Shown one piece after another: positions 23,479 to 33,939 of a stretch of DNA of 64,000 nucleotides. The stretch is from DASTFY01 sp963769115 (GTDB lineage Bacteria; Actinomycetota; Acidimicrobiia; Acidimicrobiales; Ilumatobacteraceae). The position numbers were made by a program, and so were the translations under genes. Each line of letters starts with the position of its first letter. Position 1 is the stretch's first letter. Under the pieces are notes generated by a model that saw only the letters and a program-made list of their open reading frames with translations, had not been told where the DNA came from and did not search any database. The stretch is taken from assembly GCA_963769115.1 (NCBI GenBank), contig CAVYKN010000020.1, positions 1 to 64,000 of the forward strand, in the 5' to 3' direction.

Positions 23479-25429
23479 TCAGGCCCGGGGCAGCTCCCAG
23501 AGACCGATCAGGCCCACGTGGGAGGAACGAGATCTCGACCAGCGCCGCCGTGATCAGTGCACTGTGGATCCAGCGCTGATGACCTCGCCACCAACCTTGC
23601 CGCCACCCCCAGACGGCCATCGTGGCCAGTGCGACGGTGCACACCACCAGCCCGAGCGGCGCGTGCAGCAACAGCCGCTGCCCGACGCCCAGGTCGAGCC
23701 AGCCCATGAAGCCGGAGTAGATCATGCGCGGGTAGATCACCAGCACCGCGATCGATGCGAGGCCGCACAGGCTGGCTGCGGCGGCCAAGCCGGTGACCGC
23801 GATGTCCGTGCTGCGCCTCGGTACCGGCCGGAGTTCCTCTGTCGTCTGACGATGCAGCAGACGCCGGACTCGGCGCGCCCGGCGCAGCGAGCAGGGCCAC
23901 GAGCATCACCAAGCCACAGATCGCCAGGACCGCCCGGACCGGCGGCGCAGGGCCGACGCCGACACGACGGAGCTCGAGATTGCGGAAGGTGGGAGGGTCG
24001 GTTCGGAAGTCGAGCGCTTCGCCGATCTCGGTGAAGAACAGGCCGGGCTCCACCTCGTGCAGCACCTGCGGCGGGTCTCCCGTGTCCTCGATGTCCGCCC
24101 CGTCGAAGTACAACGTTCCGCCGTCCTCGAGGACGCGGCTCGGCGGGGTCGGGGATCGATCACGCCCCAGTCGGGGTCTTGAACTCGCCCAGGTACGCTG
24201 CCAGCCGCCCGGACGGGCGGGCGCGCCTGTCACGGAGCCGTGGCGAGGACGGGGAGGCAGCCAGTCGCCCAGCCCTCTTCCACCGGCTCTTGGCGGGCAG
24301 CTCACCCAATCGGTCGCGATACGGGCCTGCCGTGTGCACCAGTCGTCCAGGACCGAGCAGGCGGACTGCAGCTCTGGTCGGAATTGGTCAGCACCACGAT
24401 CCGAGCGCAGCTCCGGCAGCCACCAGAGGTCGCTGCTGAAGCCGAACGCCGCCGATGTGCGAGAACAGATCGGCGTTGCGCCCGCGGTACCAGCCCGTGC
24501 GGGCCGACGCCCAGCCCGTAGCCGTAGCGCTCGCCTCGCTCGGGGAACTGCACCGTGAGCATCTCGTCCAGCAGTGCCGGGTCGAGCACGGCGCGACCGT
24601 CCACGACACCGTGACCGAGCTGGAACTGGACGAACCGTGCCAAGTCGTTAGCGCGCTGTACATCCCTCCGGCGGCCACCAGGCAGCGACCTGACGATCCA
24701 CGGGGCGGGCGGGGCATCGCCGATGGCGCGCTTGTCGTTGGCGCGGATGGCGACGGCGTCGAACGAGCTGTTGGTCATCGCGAGCGGTTCGAACAGATGG
24801 TCCTGCACGTAGTCCACGAAGGTCCGGCCGGTCACCTGCTGCAGGACGTAGCCGGCCAGGTCGATGCCAGGTTCGAGTAGGCGTAGCTCGTGCCGACGGG
24901 AACCGCAGCCAGGTGTCGAGAAGCTGCGAAGGTGCTGTCGAAGGACCCGGCGTCCTCGTCCCAGTTGTTGCCCACTGGCGCCTCGTGCGTGAAGCCGGCA
25001 GTGTGGCTGAGCAGGTGGCGCAAAGTGATCTTCGCCTCGGGGTGCTCCTCGAAGATGCTGTGCACGGTGAACCGGGCAGGTACGCGGCGATCGGCTCGTC
25101 CAAGTCGAGCACGCCGTCCTGCACCGCAGCAGCACCGCGGTGGCGGTGAATACCTTCGACGTGGACTGGATGCTGAACACCGTGTCGGACGTGACCGGCT
25201 CCGAGCCGTGGATGTCGGTGACGCCGAACCCCTCCGACCACACGAGGCCACGGTCGTCGACGACCGCGACCGACAGCCCGGGGACGTTGTGCTCCCGCAT
25301 CAACCGGGGGATCTCCTGCTGATAGTCGGCGATGACAGCGGCGATGGCGTCCGAGGGAGCGGACGTCTGCCCGGGCGTCGACGTGACCGCCGGGGCACCA
25401 CACGCCACCACCACGGCCAACAGGGACAA
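23479..25429 (-). CDS. class C beta-lactamase-like serine hydrolase lipoprotein (frame-broken)
   Basis: About 650 residues after reconstruction. The N-terminus carries a lipobox-like LLAVVVAC. The serine hydrolase domain has SxxK as STSK in FSIQSTSKVFTATAVLL and YxN in GTSYAYSNLAS, with LLSHTAGFTHE and GYVLQQVTGRTFVDYV typical of the family. The tail holds FRNLELRRVG and several membrane segments (VLAICGLVMLVALLAAPG, LCGLASIAVLVIYPRMI, LVVCTVALATMAVWGW), ending SHVGLIGLWELPRA. Many frame breaks occur between 23.5 and 25.1 kb. The start is uncertain: TTG 25429 is used here, and ATG near 25459 lies in another frame. Such proteins are esterases or D-amino peptidases; drug resistance is not implied. 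Confidence 0.72.
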
Positions 25430-25540
25430 TGCCTCGACGAGCCCCTTCGCGGGTTCATCTCACTCGCCTGGGGGAATGGTGCGCGCCGAACCCCTCCTTC
25501 ACATAGGGCAGAAGGTCCAGAGCCCGCCGGAGCGGACCTC

Positions 25541-27006
25541 CTACGGCGTCTCGCGGAGCCTGGTTGCGGATTCCGCTACGGAGCTCCGCGAGAGCTGATC
25601 GGCCAGGTCCGGCTCGGGCGCCGGCTCGGGGTCGGCGCGGCCCGACGGCGGGTCGGCTGGCGGCGGCTCGGCCGCGACCGAGGGCGGGCCGGCGTCGCGG
25701 CGTTGCAGCTCGACGCACAGGCGCGCCGCGACCAGCCCGGCGATCGGCGGCAGGACCAGCAGCGCGGTCCGCAGCGTCCAGATCACGGCGTTGACCGAGA
25801 CGCCGAACGTCACGGCGATGACGTCGCTCGAGCCCGCCACCATCATCACGGTGACGAACGTGAACGCGGCGACGCCGATGCCCGTGCGGACGGGATGGTC
25901 CCGGGGCCGGAACAGGATGTGGTGCTCCTGGTCGGTCTTGGCCCGCCGGGCCTCGATGAACGGCCAGGCGTACATGATCCCGAACACGATCGAGGGCAGC
26001 AGCACGCCCGGGAAGAACGGGTTGGGGATCTGGTAGCCGAAGGCCCGGACCTCCCACGGCGGCATGAGGCGCAGGCCGCCTTCGGGCCAGCCCATGTACC
26101 AGTCGGGCTGCGAAGCCGAGCTGACGTCCGCGCCGCGGTAGGGACCGGTCACCCAGATGGCGTTGATCTGGGCCAGGCCGCCGAGCGCGGCCAGCACCGA
26201 GGCGACCAGGAAGAACAGCCCACCGGCCTTGGCCGTGTAGGTCGGCCAGAGCCGCTGGCCGACGACGTTGTCCTCCCGCTTGCCCGGGCCCGGGAACTGC
26301 GTGTGCTTGTGGCGGATGACGAGCGCGAGGTGCACGGCGATGAGCACGCCGATCACGGCCGGGATGAGCAGGATGTGGGCGACGAACAGCCGCTGCAGGA
26401 TCTCCGTGCCCGGGTACGGGCCGCCGAAGACGAGCGACGAGATCCACGTGCCCACGACCGGGATCGAGAGGATGATGGCGTTGGCGATCCGCAGCCCGGT
26501 GCCCGAGAGCTGGTCGTCGAGCAGCGAGTAGCCGGCGAACCCGTTGACCATGGCGAGGAGCAGCAGCGTCACGCCGATCATCCAGTTGAGCTCGCGGGGC
26601 CGGCGGAACGCGCCGGTGAAGAAGATCCGGGCCAGGTGGGCGATGATCGCGGCCAGGAACACGAGCGCGGCCCAGTGGTGGATCTGGCGCATGACCAGCC
26701 CGGCCCGCACGTCGAAGCTGAGCCGGATGGCGGACTCGTAGGCCTCCGACATCTCGACGCCCCGCAACGGCCCGTAGCTGCCGTCGTAGGTCACGACCGA
26801 CGTGCTGGGCGTGAAGAAGAGCGACAGGTAGATGCCGGTGAGCACCAGGACGACGAAGCAGTAGAGCGCCACCTCGCCCGAGCAGGAACGACCAGTGGTC
26901 GGGGAACACCTTGTCGAGGGTCTTGCGTGGCCACGCGGGCGCCGCCGACGCGCCGGTCCAGCCAGCGCACGAGCCGCGCGGTCAGCGGGGCCTTCGGTGA
27001 GGCCAT
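25541..27006 (-). CDS. qcrB: cytochrome bc1 complex cytochrome b subunit QcrB (two frame breaks)
   Basis: About 488 residues. The start ATG 27006 overlaps the qcrA stop (TGATG). MASPKAPLTARLVRWLDRRVG leads, after frame changes near 26935 and 26880, into LYCFVVLVLTGIYLSLFF. From there the frame is clean. Haem-ligand helices carry RQIHHWAALVFLAAIIAHL and VAHILLIPAVIGVLIAVHLALVIRHKHTQ. The quinol-site motif reads PDWYMGWPEGGLRL, an actinobacterial version of PEWY. A Pro/Glu-rich tail of about 45 residues ends the protein. It oxidises menaquinol and passes electrons to QcrA and QcrC within the bcc-aa3 supercomplex. Confidence 0.92.
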
Positions 27007-27883
27007 CAGCGCAGCTGGTTCCAGAAGCCGGGGCCGATGGGGCTGGAGAAGTCGCCGCTGGCGACGAGGTAGCCGTCGTCGTCGAGCGCGAGCGGGAGCT
27101 GCGGCAGCGAGCGGGTGGCCGGGCCGAACACCGGCCTCGAGCCCGTCGCCGACGTCGAAGGTCGACTGGTGGCACGGGCACAGCAGCAGCCCGCTCTCGG
27201 CCTGGTACAGCCCGACCGGGCAGCCGGCGTGGGTGCAGATCTTCGAGTAGGCGACGAGGTCGTCGACCGCCCAGTCCTCCCGCCCGGAACGGGGCACGTT
27301 CTGCCCGGGCCGGGTGTGGATGAGGAGCGTCGGCGCGTTGGCGTCGTCCGCGTTGCCCTCGGGAACACGGTGATGAAGCCGTCGACGGCGACGTCCTCCG
27401 GGCGCACCCGCGTCGCCCTGCTCGGTGACGAGGTGGTCGCCGGTCGAGAACGGGCTGGCCTTGAGGCCCTGCGCCGGGCCGGGGACCGAGCGAGCGGAAC
27501 GGGAACAGGGCGGCCAGGCCGAGCGCGCCGGCGGCGCCGGCCAGCAGGCGCACCAGCAGCCGGCGGCGACCGAACTCCTCCTCGCCGGCGATCAGGTCGG
27601 CGTCGAGCGCGGCCAGGGCCTCGTCGCTCGACGCCACCTGCTCCCGCGGCTCCTCGTCGGGGCCGGCCGGCAGGAAGCGGTGGGCCCACGAGACCACCCC
27701 GACGCCGATGCCGCCGAGCGCGAGGCACAGCAGCGCGCCCTCCCACTGCGGCTGGCCGCCGCGCCAGTAGACGAAGGTCAGCCCGAGCGCGGCGACGATG
27801 CTGACGATGAAGGCGACCACCGGCACGTGCGTGGTGGGCGCGGGCGGACCCTTGCGTTCAGCGGACGAGGCCGGCTCCGTCAC
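27006..27883 (-). CDS. qcrA: cytochrome bc1 complex Rieske iron-sulfur subunit QcrA (frame-broken)
   Basis: About 292 residues. GTG 27883 is preferred because GAGGAGG lies 6 bases upstream; the frame also runs to GTG 27907. The N-terminal part carries three membrane segments (PVVAFIVSIVAALGLTFVYW, ALLCLALGGIGVGVVSW, LLVRLLAGAAGALGLAALFPF), as in actinobacterial QcrA. The Rieske cluster ligands appear as CTHAGCPVG and CPCHQSTF, and the end as GDFSSPIGPGFWNQLR. Frame changes occur near 27480, 27360 and 27135. It carries electrons from quinol at QcrB to the dihaem subunit. It sits 10 bp after qcrC. Confidence 0.9.
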
Positions 27884-27893
27884 GACGTCCTCC

Positions 27894-28682
27894 TCAGGTG
27901 GCGGCACGGCGCCGTCCTCTCACGACCCAGAGCACCGCGGCGCCGATCACCACGATCCCGACCGTCCAGGCCACGAAGCCCTCGGGCACCGGGCCGGTCG
28001 AGCCCAGCGCGAGGCCACCGCGGTTGTCGGGGTGCTGGAGGTTGCCGGTGACGTAGGCGGCGATGTCGGTGGCCTGGTCGTCGGTGAACGCGTCCGGCCC
28101 GAACACGGGCATCTGGCCGGGCCCGGTGCGCATCGCCTCCACCACCTCGGTCGGCGTCGCCTCGAGCAGCGAGGGCGCGTGGTGGCCGTAGGACAGCGCG
28201 CCACCCGACTCCGGCCGCGTTGTGGCACGCCGCGCAGTTGGCTCGGAACAGCTCGCCGCCGTTGACCAGGTCGGCCGACGGCGACGTCGACCACGGGGAT
28301 GGCCGGGCCCGGGCCGAGCGAGGCGACGTAGGCGACCAGCGCCTCGATCTCGTCGTTGCCAGTAGGCCGGCGGCTTGCGCACGGCCTGCTTTCCGATGAC
28401 GGCCAGCGGCATCCGGCCGGTGCGGAGCTGGAAGTCGGCGGCGGCCGCGCCCACGCCCACGAGTGACGGGACGCGTCGTCCCCCTCGCCCGTGCCCTCGG
28501 CGTTCTCGCCGTGGCAGGTCGAGCAGCCCACCTGGTACAGCTGGCGGCCCTTCTCGATGAGCTCCGGGTCGGCCTCCTCGGACTCCCTGCCCCGCGGCGT
28601 ACGACGCGACGAAGCCGAGCGCGGCGACGGCCACGCACGCCCCGATCCCGGCGGCCGTCGCCCAGCGACGCCGGGGCCTCAT
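27894..28682 (-). CDS. qcrC: dihaem cytochrome c subunit QcrC (frame-broken)
   Basis: About 262 residues. The start ATG overlaps the ctaE stop (ATGA). The N-terminal signal/anchor reads WATAAGIGACVAVAALGFVASYAA. Two haem c sites are present, CSTCHGENAEG and CAACHNAAG, each with a distal Met candidate (TGRMPL and GQMPVFG). A C-terminal membrane anchor GFVAWTVGIVVIGAAVLWVV is followed by RGRRRAAT. Frame changes near 28590, 28465, 28360, 28280 and 28205 must be corrected. Actinobacteria lack soluble cytochrome c, so this dihaem subunit links the bc complex directly to aa3 oxidase. Confidence 0.9.
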   Translation of the reverse strand: MRPRRRWATAAGIGACVAVAALGFVASYAAGQGVRGGRPGAHREGPPAVPGGLLDLPRRERRGHGRGGRRVPSLVGVGAAAADFQLRTGRMPLAVIGKQAVRKPPAYWQRRDRGAGRLRRLARPGPGHPRGRRRRRPTWSTAASCSEPTARRATTRPESGGALSYGHHAPSLLEATPTEVVEAMRTGPGQMPVFGPDAFTDDQATDIAAYVTGNLQHPDNRGGLALGSTGPVPEGFVAWTVGIVVIGAAVLWVVRGRRRAAT

Positions 28683-29230
28683 CGGATGAGGAAGATGGTG
28701 GCGAACAGCAGCACCCACACCACGTCGACGAAGTGCCAGTACCAGGTGGTGGCGGCTCGCAGCCCGGGAACCGAGCCGGGCACGTCCGGCGGCCGGAGGC
28801 CGACGACGGCCAGGAGCACCAGGCCGACGGCGACGTGGAGCCCGTGGAAGCCGGTGAGCGCGTAGTACAGCGTGCCGAAGGCGTCGGTCGACACGCTGAA
28901 GTCGTTGGTCGACCACTCCAGCATCTGGTTGCCGAGGAAGACGACACCGAGGGCGAGGGTGAGCAGCGTCCAGTTGCGGGCCTCGGCGTGGGAGCCGCGC
29001 TCGGCCCGATGCAGCGTGAAGCTGGAGGCCACGAGGACGAGCGTGAACAGGCCGGCCCGCGGCGCATCGAGGTCGACGCCGTCCGGCGGCCAGACGTCGT
29101 TGGCGGCCTTGACCGTGAAGTAGGCCGCGAACAACCCGCCGAAGAACATGACCTCCGAGGCCAGCCACATGGCGACACCCACCGCAGTGGGGTTCGGCCG
29201 GCGGACGACCGGCGCCACGGTCGCGCCCAT
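28679..29230 (-). CDS. ctaE: cytochrome c oxidase subunit III CtaE
   Basis: Encodes 183 residues, undisturbed by frame breaks. Five membrane segments are visible (VGVAMWLASEVMFFGGLFAAYF, GLFTLVLVASSFTLHRAE, TLLTLALGVVFLGNQM, ALTGFHGLHVAVGLVLLAVVGL, YWHFVDVVWVLLFATIFL). The family motifs SEVMFFGGLFAAYF, FHGLHV and WHFVDVVWV are intact. It is the first gene of ctaE-qcrC-qcrA-qcrB, the usual actinobacterial order, and is divergent from ctaG. It stabilises the catalytic subunit of the aa3 oxidase. Confidence 0.95.
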   Translation of the reverse strand: MGATVAPVVRRPNPTAVGVAMWLASEVMFFGGLFAAYFTVKAANDVWPPDGVDLDAPRAGLFTLVLVASSFTLHRAERGSHAEARNWTLLTLALGVVFLGNQMLEWSTNDFSVSTDAFGTLYYALTGFHGLHVAVGLVLLAVVGLRPPDVPGSVPGLRAATTWYWHFVDVVWVLLFATIFLIR

Positions 29231-29324
29231 GCGCCCACACTAGGCACGCGGCCAGGACGACGCCGGGAACGAGGGCGGCGGGCGTCGAGCAGGGCGCCGG
29301 ACGCGCGCGGCTACGGTGCCGCGG
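29231..29324. promoter_or_regulatory. divergent promoter region between the two respiratory operons
   Basis: This 94-bp gap separates ctaE-qcrCAB (leftward) from ctaG-ctaCDF (rightward) and must hold both promoters. I see no clear -35/-10 pair or operator; it is almost entirely G and C. Confidence 0.5.
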
Positions 29325-30185
29325 ATGGGGCTCGTGGCCGCGGGGACTCCGCAGGGGGATGGAGCGTCGACCCCGCGGCGCTGCTGGTCGTGGTCCTCGC
29401 GTCGGCCTGGTACGTCCGCGCCACGCGCCGCCTGCACCGCGCCGGGAGCCCGTGGCCTGCCACCCGAACGGTTGCAGCAGCAACGACCGTGGTGGCAGCC
29501 GTCGTCGCGACCAACGGCTGGGTGGCAGCCAACGACGTGTCCCGCTTCGGCGCCCACGCCCTGCAGCACGTCCTGCTCGGTCTCGTCATCCCGATCGGCA
29601 TCGTGCTCGCCGCGCCGCTGACGCTGGCCCTGCGCACGTCGTCGCCGCCGACGCGCCAGGTGCTCCGCTCGTGGTCCTCCGGCCCGGTGCTGCGCGTCGC
29701 CTGCCATCCCGTCGTCGCCGGCGCGCTGTTCACCGTCACGATCGTTGCCATGTACACCACCCCGCTCTTCGAGTGGTCGCTCACGTCGGCTCCCGTCCAC
29801 GTCCTCGTCCACGCGCACCTGCTGGTGGTCGGCGTGCTGTTCTTCTGGCCGCTCGATCGGGTTCGATCCCGCGCCGGTCCGCGTGCCGCACCCCGCCCGG
29901 ATCGGGCTGCTCCTGCTGATCCTGCCGCTCCACGCCCTGCTGGCGGTGACGCTGATGGACGCCGATCCCCCGGTCGGCGGGGCCACCGCCGTCCGCCTGG
30001 CCCGCGAGGCCGGCGTCGACCCCGTCGCCGAGCAACGGCTCGGCGCCGGCCTGCTGTGGGTGGTCGGTGACCTCGTCGCCCTGGCCGCCGTCGGCATCGC
30101 CTGCTACCGGTGGTGGCGCGCCGACACCGCGTTCACACGCGCGCGGCTCCTCCGACCGACACCGATGATCGGCACCCCGTCGTGA
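29325..30185 (+). CDS. ctaG: cytochrome c oxidase assembly protein CtaG (two frame breaks)
   Basis: About 286 residues from ATG 29325. After a frame change near 29358, at a run of five G, it reads VDPAALLVVVLASAWYVRA and continues through ALQHVLLGLVIPIGIVLAAPLTLALR, VAMYTTPLFEWSL, and HVLVHAHLLVVGVLFFWPLD. A second change near 29862 leads to RIGLLLLILPLHALLAVTLMD and the C-terminus. Conserved His in ALQHVLL, VHAHLL and LPLHALL are typical of the caa3-type CtaG family, which delivers copper to the oxidase. The stop overlaps the ctaC start (GTGA). Confidence 0.88.
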
Positions 30186-30914
30186 CCCGCCGGCTGCGCG
30201 CCACGCCGCGCTCGTGCTCGTCGCGCTGGCCGCGAGCGCGTGCACCGAGAACGGCTACCCCACGCCGTCGAGCGAGCAGGCCGAGGACGCCGCCTCGCTC
30301 TGGCGGGTGGCGCTCATCGCCGCCGCGATCGTCGGTGGCGTGACGATGGCGCTGATCATCTACTCGGTCGTCCGCTTCCGCCGGCGCGACGACCGGCTGC
30401 CGGACCAGCGCAACTCCCACTTCACGCTCGAGGTGGTCTGCACCGCCATCCCGATCGCCATCGTGGCCGGGCTGTTCGCGTACACGGTCAACGTCGAGCG
30501 CAAGGTCACCGAGCTGAGCGACGACCCGGACGTCGTGGTCGATGTCGTCGGCTACCAGTGGGGCTGGACGTTCACCTATCCCGCCGCGGGGGTCACGAGC
30601 GTGCCCGGCGAGGACTACGAGCCCGCGGTGCTGGCCGTCCCCGTGGGCGCGACCGTCCGCTTCAACCTGCGCTCACCGGACGTCATCCACTCGTTCTGGG
30701 TGCCGGAGTTCCTCGAGAAGCGGGACCTCATCCCCGGCGTCGACAACGCCATCGACGTCACGGTCAACCGGCCGGCACCTGGACCGGACGCTGCGCCGAG
30801 TTCTGCGGGCTGGACCACTGGCGCATGAACTTCGAGGTGCAGGCCCTGGCGCCGGACGACTTCGACGCCTGGCTGGCCCAGCAGACGCCGACCGACGGGG
30901 AGCCGAGCGCATGA
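30182..30914 (+). CDS. ctaC: cytochrome c oxidase subunit II CtaC (two frame breaks)
   Basis: About 244 residues from GTG 30182. After a frame change near 30210 the lipobox-like VALAASAC follows, suggesting a lipid-anchored N-terminus. Two membrane segments come next (VALIAAAIVGGVTMALIIYSVV, VVCTAIPIAIVAGLFAYTV). The periplasmic cupredoxin domain has GYQWGWTFTYP and DVIHSFWVPEFLEKRDLIPG. After a second change near 30775, the dinuclear CuA site reads CAEFCGLDHWRM, with both Cys, the Glu carbonyl position, His and Met. It receives electrons from QcrC and passes them to CtaD. The stop overlaps ctaD (ATGA). Confidence 0.92.
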
Positions 30915-32567
30915 CGGCCGTGCAGGAGCCCGATCGGCCCGGCCGACGTTCTCCCGTGCTCCCGGTGCGCCCGCCCACGGGCATGCTGGCCTGGCTGACG
31001 TCGACCGACCACAAGCGCATCGGCATCAGCTACATGGTGACGGCGTTCGCCTTCTTCCTGGTGGGCGGCTCGCTGGCCATGGTGATGCGGGCCCAGCTCG
31101 CCCAGCCCGAGCAGGAGCTCGTGTCGAACGACACCTACAACCAGCTCTTCACGATGCACGGCAGCATCATGCTGTTCCTCTTCATCGGGCCGTTCGCCTT
31201 CGGCCTGGCCAACTACCTGATCCCGCTCCAGGTCGGCGCCCGCGACATGGCCTTCCCGCGCCTCAACGCGTTCAGCTACTGGCTGTACCTCGGCGGCGGC
31301 ATCACGATGGTCTCGGGCTTCGCCACCGCCGGCGGCGCCGCCGCCTTCGGCTGGTTCGGGTACACGCCGCTGTCGGACCCGGTCCGCTCGCCCGGCCTGG
31401 GCGGCGACCTGTGGCTCGCCGGCCTGGTCCTCACCGGCTTCTCCGGGATCCTGACCGCGGTCAACATCCTCACCACGGTGTTCTGCCTGCGGATGCCGAC
31501 CATGAACGCGTTCCGCATGCCGATCTTCACGTGGGACATGGTCGTCACGTCGCTGCTGGTGCTGCTGGCCTTCCCCGTGCTGACCGCGGCCGGCGCCCTG
31601 CTGTTCATCGACCGCCACCTCGACGGCCACGTCTTCGACCTCGCCGGCGGCGGCGTGCCGATCCTCTGGCAGCACCTGTTCTGGTTCTTCGGTCACCCCG
31701 AGGTGTACATCATCGTCCTGCCCTACTTCGGGGTGATCACCGAGATCATCCCGGTGTTCTCGCGCCGGCCGTTGTTCGGCTACGTCGGGCTGGTCTTCGC
31801 CACCATCGCCATCGCCGCGCTGTCGGTCGGCGTGTGGGCCCACCACATGTTCGCCACCGGCGCCGTGCTGCTCCCGTTCTTCTCCGGGCTCTCGTTCCTC
31901 ATCGCGGTGCCCACCGGCATCAAGTTCGTCAACTGGATCGCGTACCATGTGGGGCGGGCAGATCCGTTCTCCGCGCCCGATGCTGTTCTCGGTCGGCTTC
32001 CTCGTGCTGTTCCTGCTCGGCGGCCTCACCGGCGTGATGCTGGCCTCGCCGCCGCTCGACTTCCAGGTCACCGACACGTACTTCGTCGTGGCCCACTTCC
32101 ACTACACGCTCGTCGGCGGCTCGGTGTTCGGCGTGTTCGCCGCGCATCTACTACTGGTTCCCCAAGTTCACCGGGAAGATGCTCGACGAGCGGCTGGCCA
32201 AGGCCCACTTCTGGCTGTTCTTCATCGGCTTCAACATGACGTTCTTCGTGCAGCACGTCCTCGGCGCCAGCGGCATGCCCCGCCGGGTGGCCTCCTACCT
32301 CGAGAGCGACGGGTTCGGGCCGCTGAACCTCGTGTCCAGCATCGGCGCCTTCATCCAGGGCATCGCCGTGCTCGTGCTCGTGATCAACCTCGTCCGCACC
32401 TTCCGGCACGGCGCCGCCGCCGGCGACGACCCGTGGGAGGGCTACACGCTCGAGTGGGCGACCACGTCGCCGCCGCCGCCGCACAACTTCGACGGGCCGC
32501 TGCCGCCGATCACCAGCGAGCGCCCGCTCTTCGACCTGCGCCAGCGACAGCTCGCCGCCGGGGGTGA
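30911..32567 (+). CDS. ctaD: cytochrome c oxidase subunit I CtaD (frame-broken)
   Basis: About 552 residues from ATG 30911. Twelve membrane segments are expected. Metal ligands visible are the haem a His in FTMHGSIMLFLF, the CuB His-Tyr pair in GHPEVYIIVLPYFG (whose Glu marks an A1-type oxidase with a D-channel), HH in WAHHMF, and the paired haem His in VVAHFHYTLVG. Frame changes occur near 31948, inside IAYHVGR where ITMWGGQI should follow, and near 32148 before YYWFPKFTGKM. The end is inferred: one missing G in the GGGGG run near 32560 would place the stop at about 32565. It reduces oxygen to water and pumps protons. Confidence 0.93.
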
Positions 32568-32572
32568 GAGCC

Positions 32573-32969
32573 ATGAGCGTGATGGCCCGCACGTTGTGGA
32601 CGCTGTCGCTGTTCTTCTTCCTGATCGGGTTGCTGTACTGGATCACGGCCCACGAGCCGGCCGGGGTCACGCTGCTCATGCTCTGCTCGGGCGCGGCCAT
32701 CGTCGCCGTCCTCCCGTACCACCGGCGGCGCCGGCCCGGCGATCCCGAGACCGACCACGAGCTGGAGCCCACGGCGTCGCTGTGGCCGTTCATCATCGGC
32801 GCCGGCTGCGTGCTGGCCGTCAACGGCCTCGTCCTCGGGCCCTGGCTGTTCGTGCCCGGCGTCGCCCTCGTCGTGCGGGGCCTGGTGGCCATCCTCGGCC
32901 GAGGCAGCGCAGAGCGAGGAAGCGCCCGCCGAACCCGCGGTCAGCGGGGACGGTGGATCTGGCCCCTGA
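32573..32969 (+). CDS. ctaF: cytochrome c oxidase subunit IV CtaF (one frame break)
   Basis: About 132 residues from ATG 32573. Four membrane segments are arranged as in actinobacterial CtaF: TLSLFFFLIGLLYWIT, AGVTLLMLCSGAAIVAVLPYH, LWPFIIGAGCVLAVNGLVLGPWLF and VPGVALVVRGLVAIL. After LG the frame shifts near 32897 to an acidic tail EAAQSEEAPAEPAVSGDGG and a stop at 32967-32969; the uncorrected frame gives an unlikely Arg-rich tail. Its 3' end overlaps the convergent pheA end by about 29 bp. It is a small accessory subunit specific to actinobacterial aa3 oxidase. Confidence 0.85.
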
Positions 32970-33887
32970 GGCCGCGCATCCAGTCGTCGGCCTGCGCGCC
33001 AGCGGGCGTCGGCGTGCTCGCGGGCGGTCGAGGCGTGGGCGCCGGCGGCCGGGTACGAGCCGAGGAACTTCACGTCGGCCTGCTTGGCCTTGAGGGCGCG
33101 CAGGCGCGTCGGCCACCAGCTCGTCGGCGATGTGGCCGTCGAGGTCGATGACGAAGCAGTAGTCGCCGAGGCCGCCGTCCTTGGTGGGCCGGGACTCCAG
33201 CTTGGAGAGGTTGATGCTGCGGGCCGCGAACTCCTGGAGGATCGAGATCAGGCTGCCCGGCTCGTCGGCCCGCTGGTAGATGACGACGCTGGTCTTGTCG
33301 TGGCCGGTCGGCGCGGGCACGCCGTCGCGGGCGACGACGACGAAGCGGGTCTGGTTGCCGGGGTGGTCCTCGATGTCGGCGGCCAGGACCTCGAGCCCGT
33401 AGAGGTCGGCGGCGACCGCGGGGCCGATGGCGGCCACGCCCGGCGGCCGCGTCCTCGCCGACCAGCCGGGCCGCCTCGGCGGTCGAGTTGGCCGCCGCGC
33501 AGCTCGGCGCGCCGGGCAGGTGCTGGCGCAGGAAGCGCCGGCACTGGCGCCGTCGCCACGGGGATCGACAGCACGACCTGTGATGTCGGCCAGCGCCGTC
33601 CCCGGCACGGCCGAGCAGGCACATGCTGGATGTCGAGCACGACCTCGCGCTGGATGAGCAGGTCGTGGTTGAAGGTGAGCCGTCGCTGGGTGAGGTTGAC
33701 CGTGCCCTCGATGGAGTTCTCGATGGCGCACGAAGCCGAGGTCGACCTCGCCGTCGGCCGACGGCCCGCAGCACGTCCGGCATGGTGGCGAGCGGCACGA
33801 GCTCGCCGGCGGCGAGGTCGGGCTGGCGTCAGCAGCGCCTGCTCGGTGAACGTGCCGAGCGGGCCCGAGGAAGCCGATGCGGGGCAC
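32941..33887 (-). CDS. pheA: prephenate dehydratase PheA with ACT domain (frame-broken)
   Basis: About 315 residues after reconstruction, the normal size of the monofunctional enzyme. The likely GTG start at 33887 gives VPRIGFLGP followed, after a frame change, by LGTFTEQALL. ENSIEGTVNLT and the threonine-rich catalytic region are recognisable in neighbouring frames. The ACT domain is clean: DKTSVVIYQRADEPGSLISILQEFAARSINLSKLESRPTK, with the phenylalanine-binding ESRP motif. The C-terminus ends MRGLRGQIHRPR at 32941. It converts prephenate to phenylpyruvate in phenylalanine synthesis and is probably inhibited by phenylalanine. Convergent with ctaF. Confidence 0.88.
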
Positions 33888-33939
33888 GGCCGGTGCGGCC
33901 GGAGCGGGATCGGACGGCGCACCTGGGCAGGATAGTGAG

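Noticed and set aside
23479..25429. Antibiotic-resistance beta-lactamase
   Set aside because: The serine hydrolase motifs are of the class C-like esterase/peptidase group with a long membrane tail; nothing indicates drug hydrolysis.
25541..27907. Single frame suggesting a QcrA-QcrB fusion protein of 788 residues
   Set aside because: The Rieske cluster motifs lie in other frames and a proper TGATG stop/start overlap exists at 27006. The fusion is an artefact of frame breaks.
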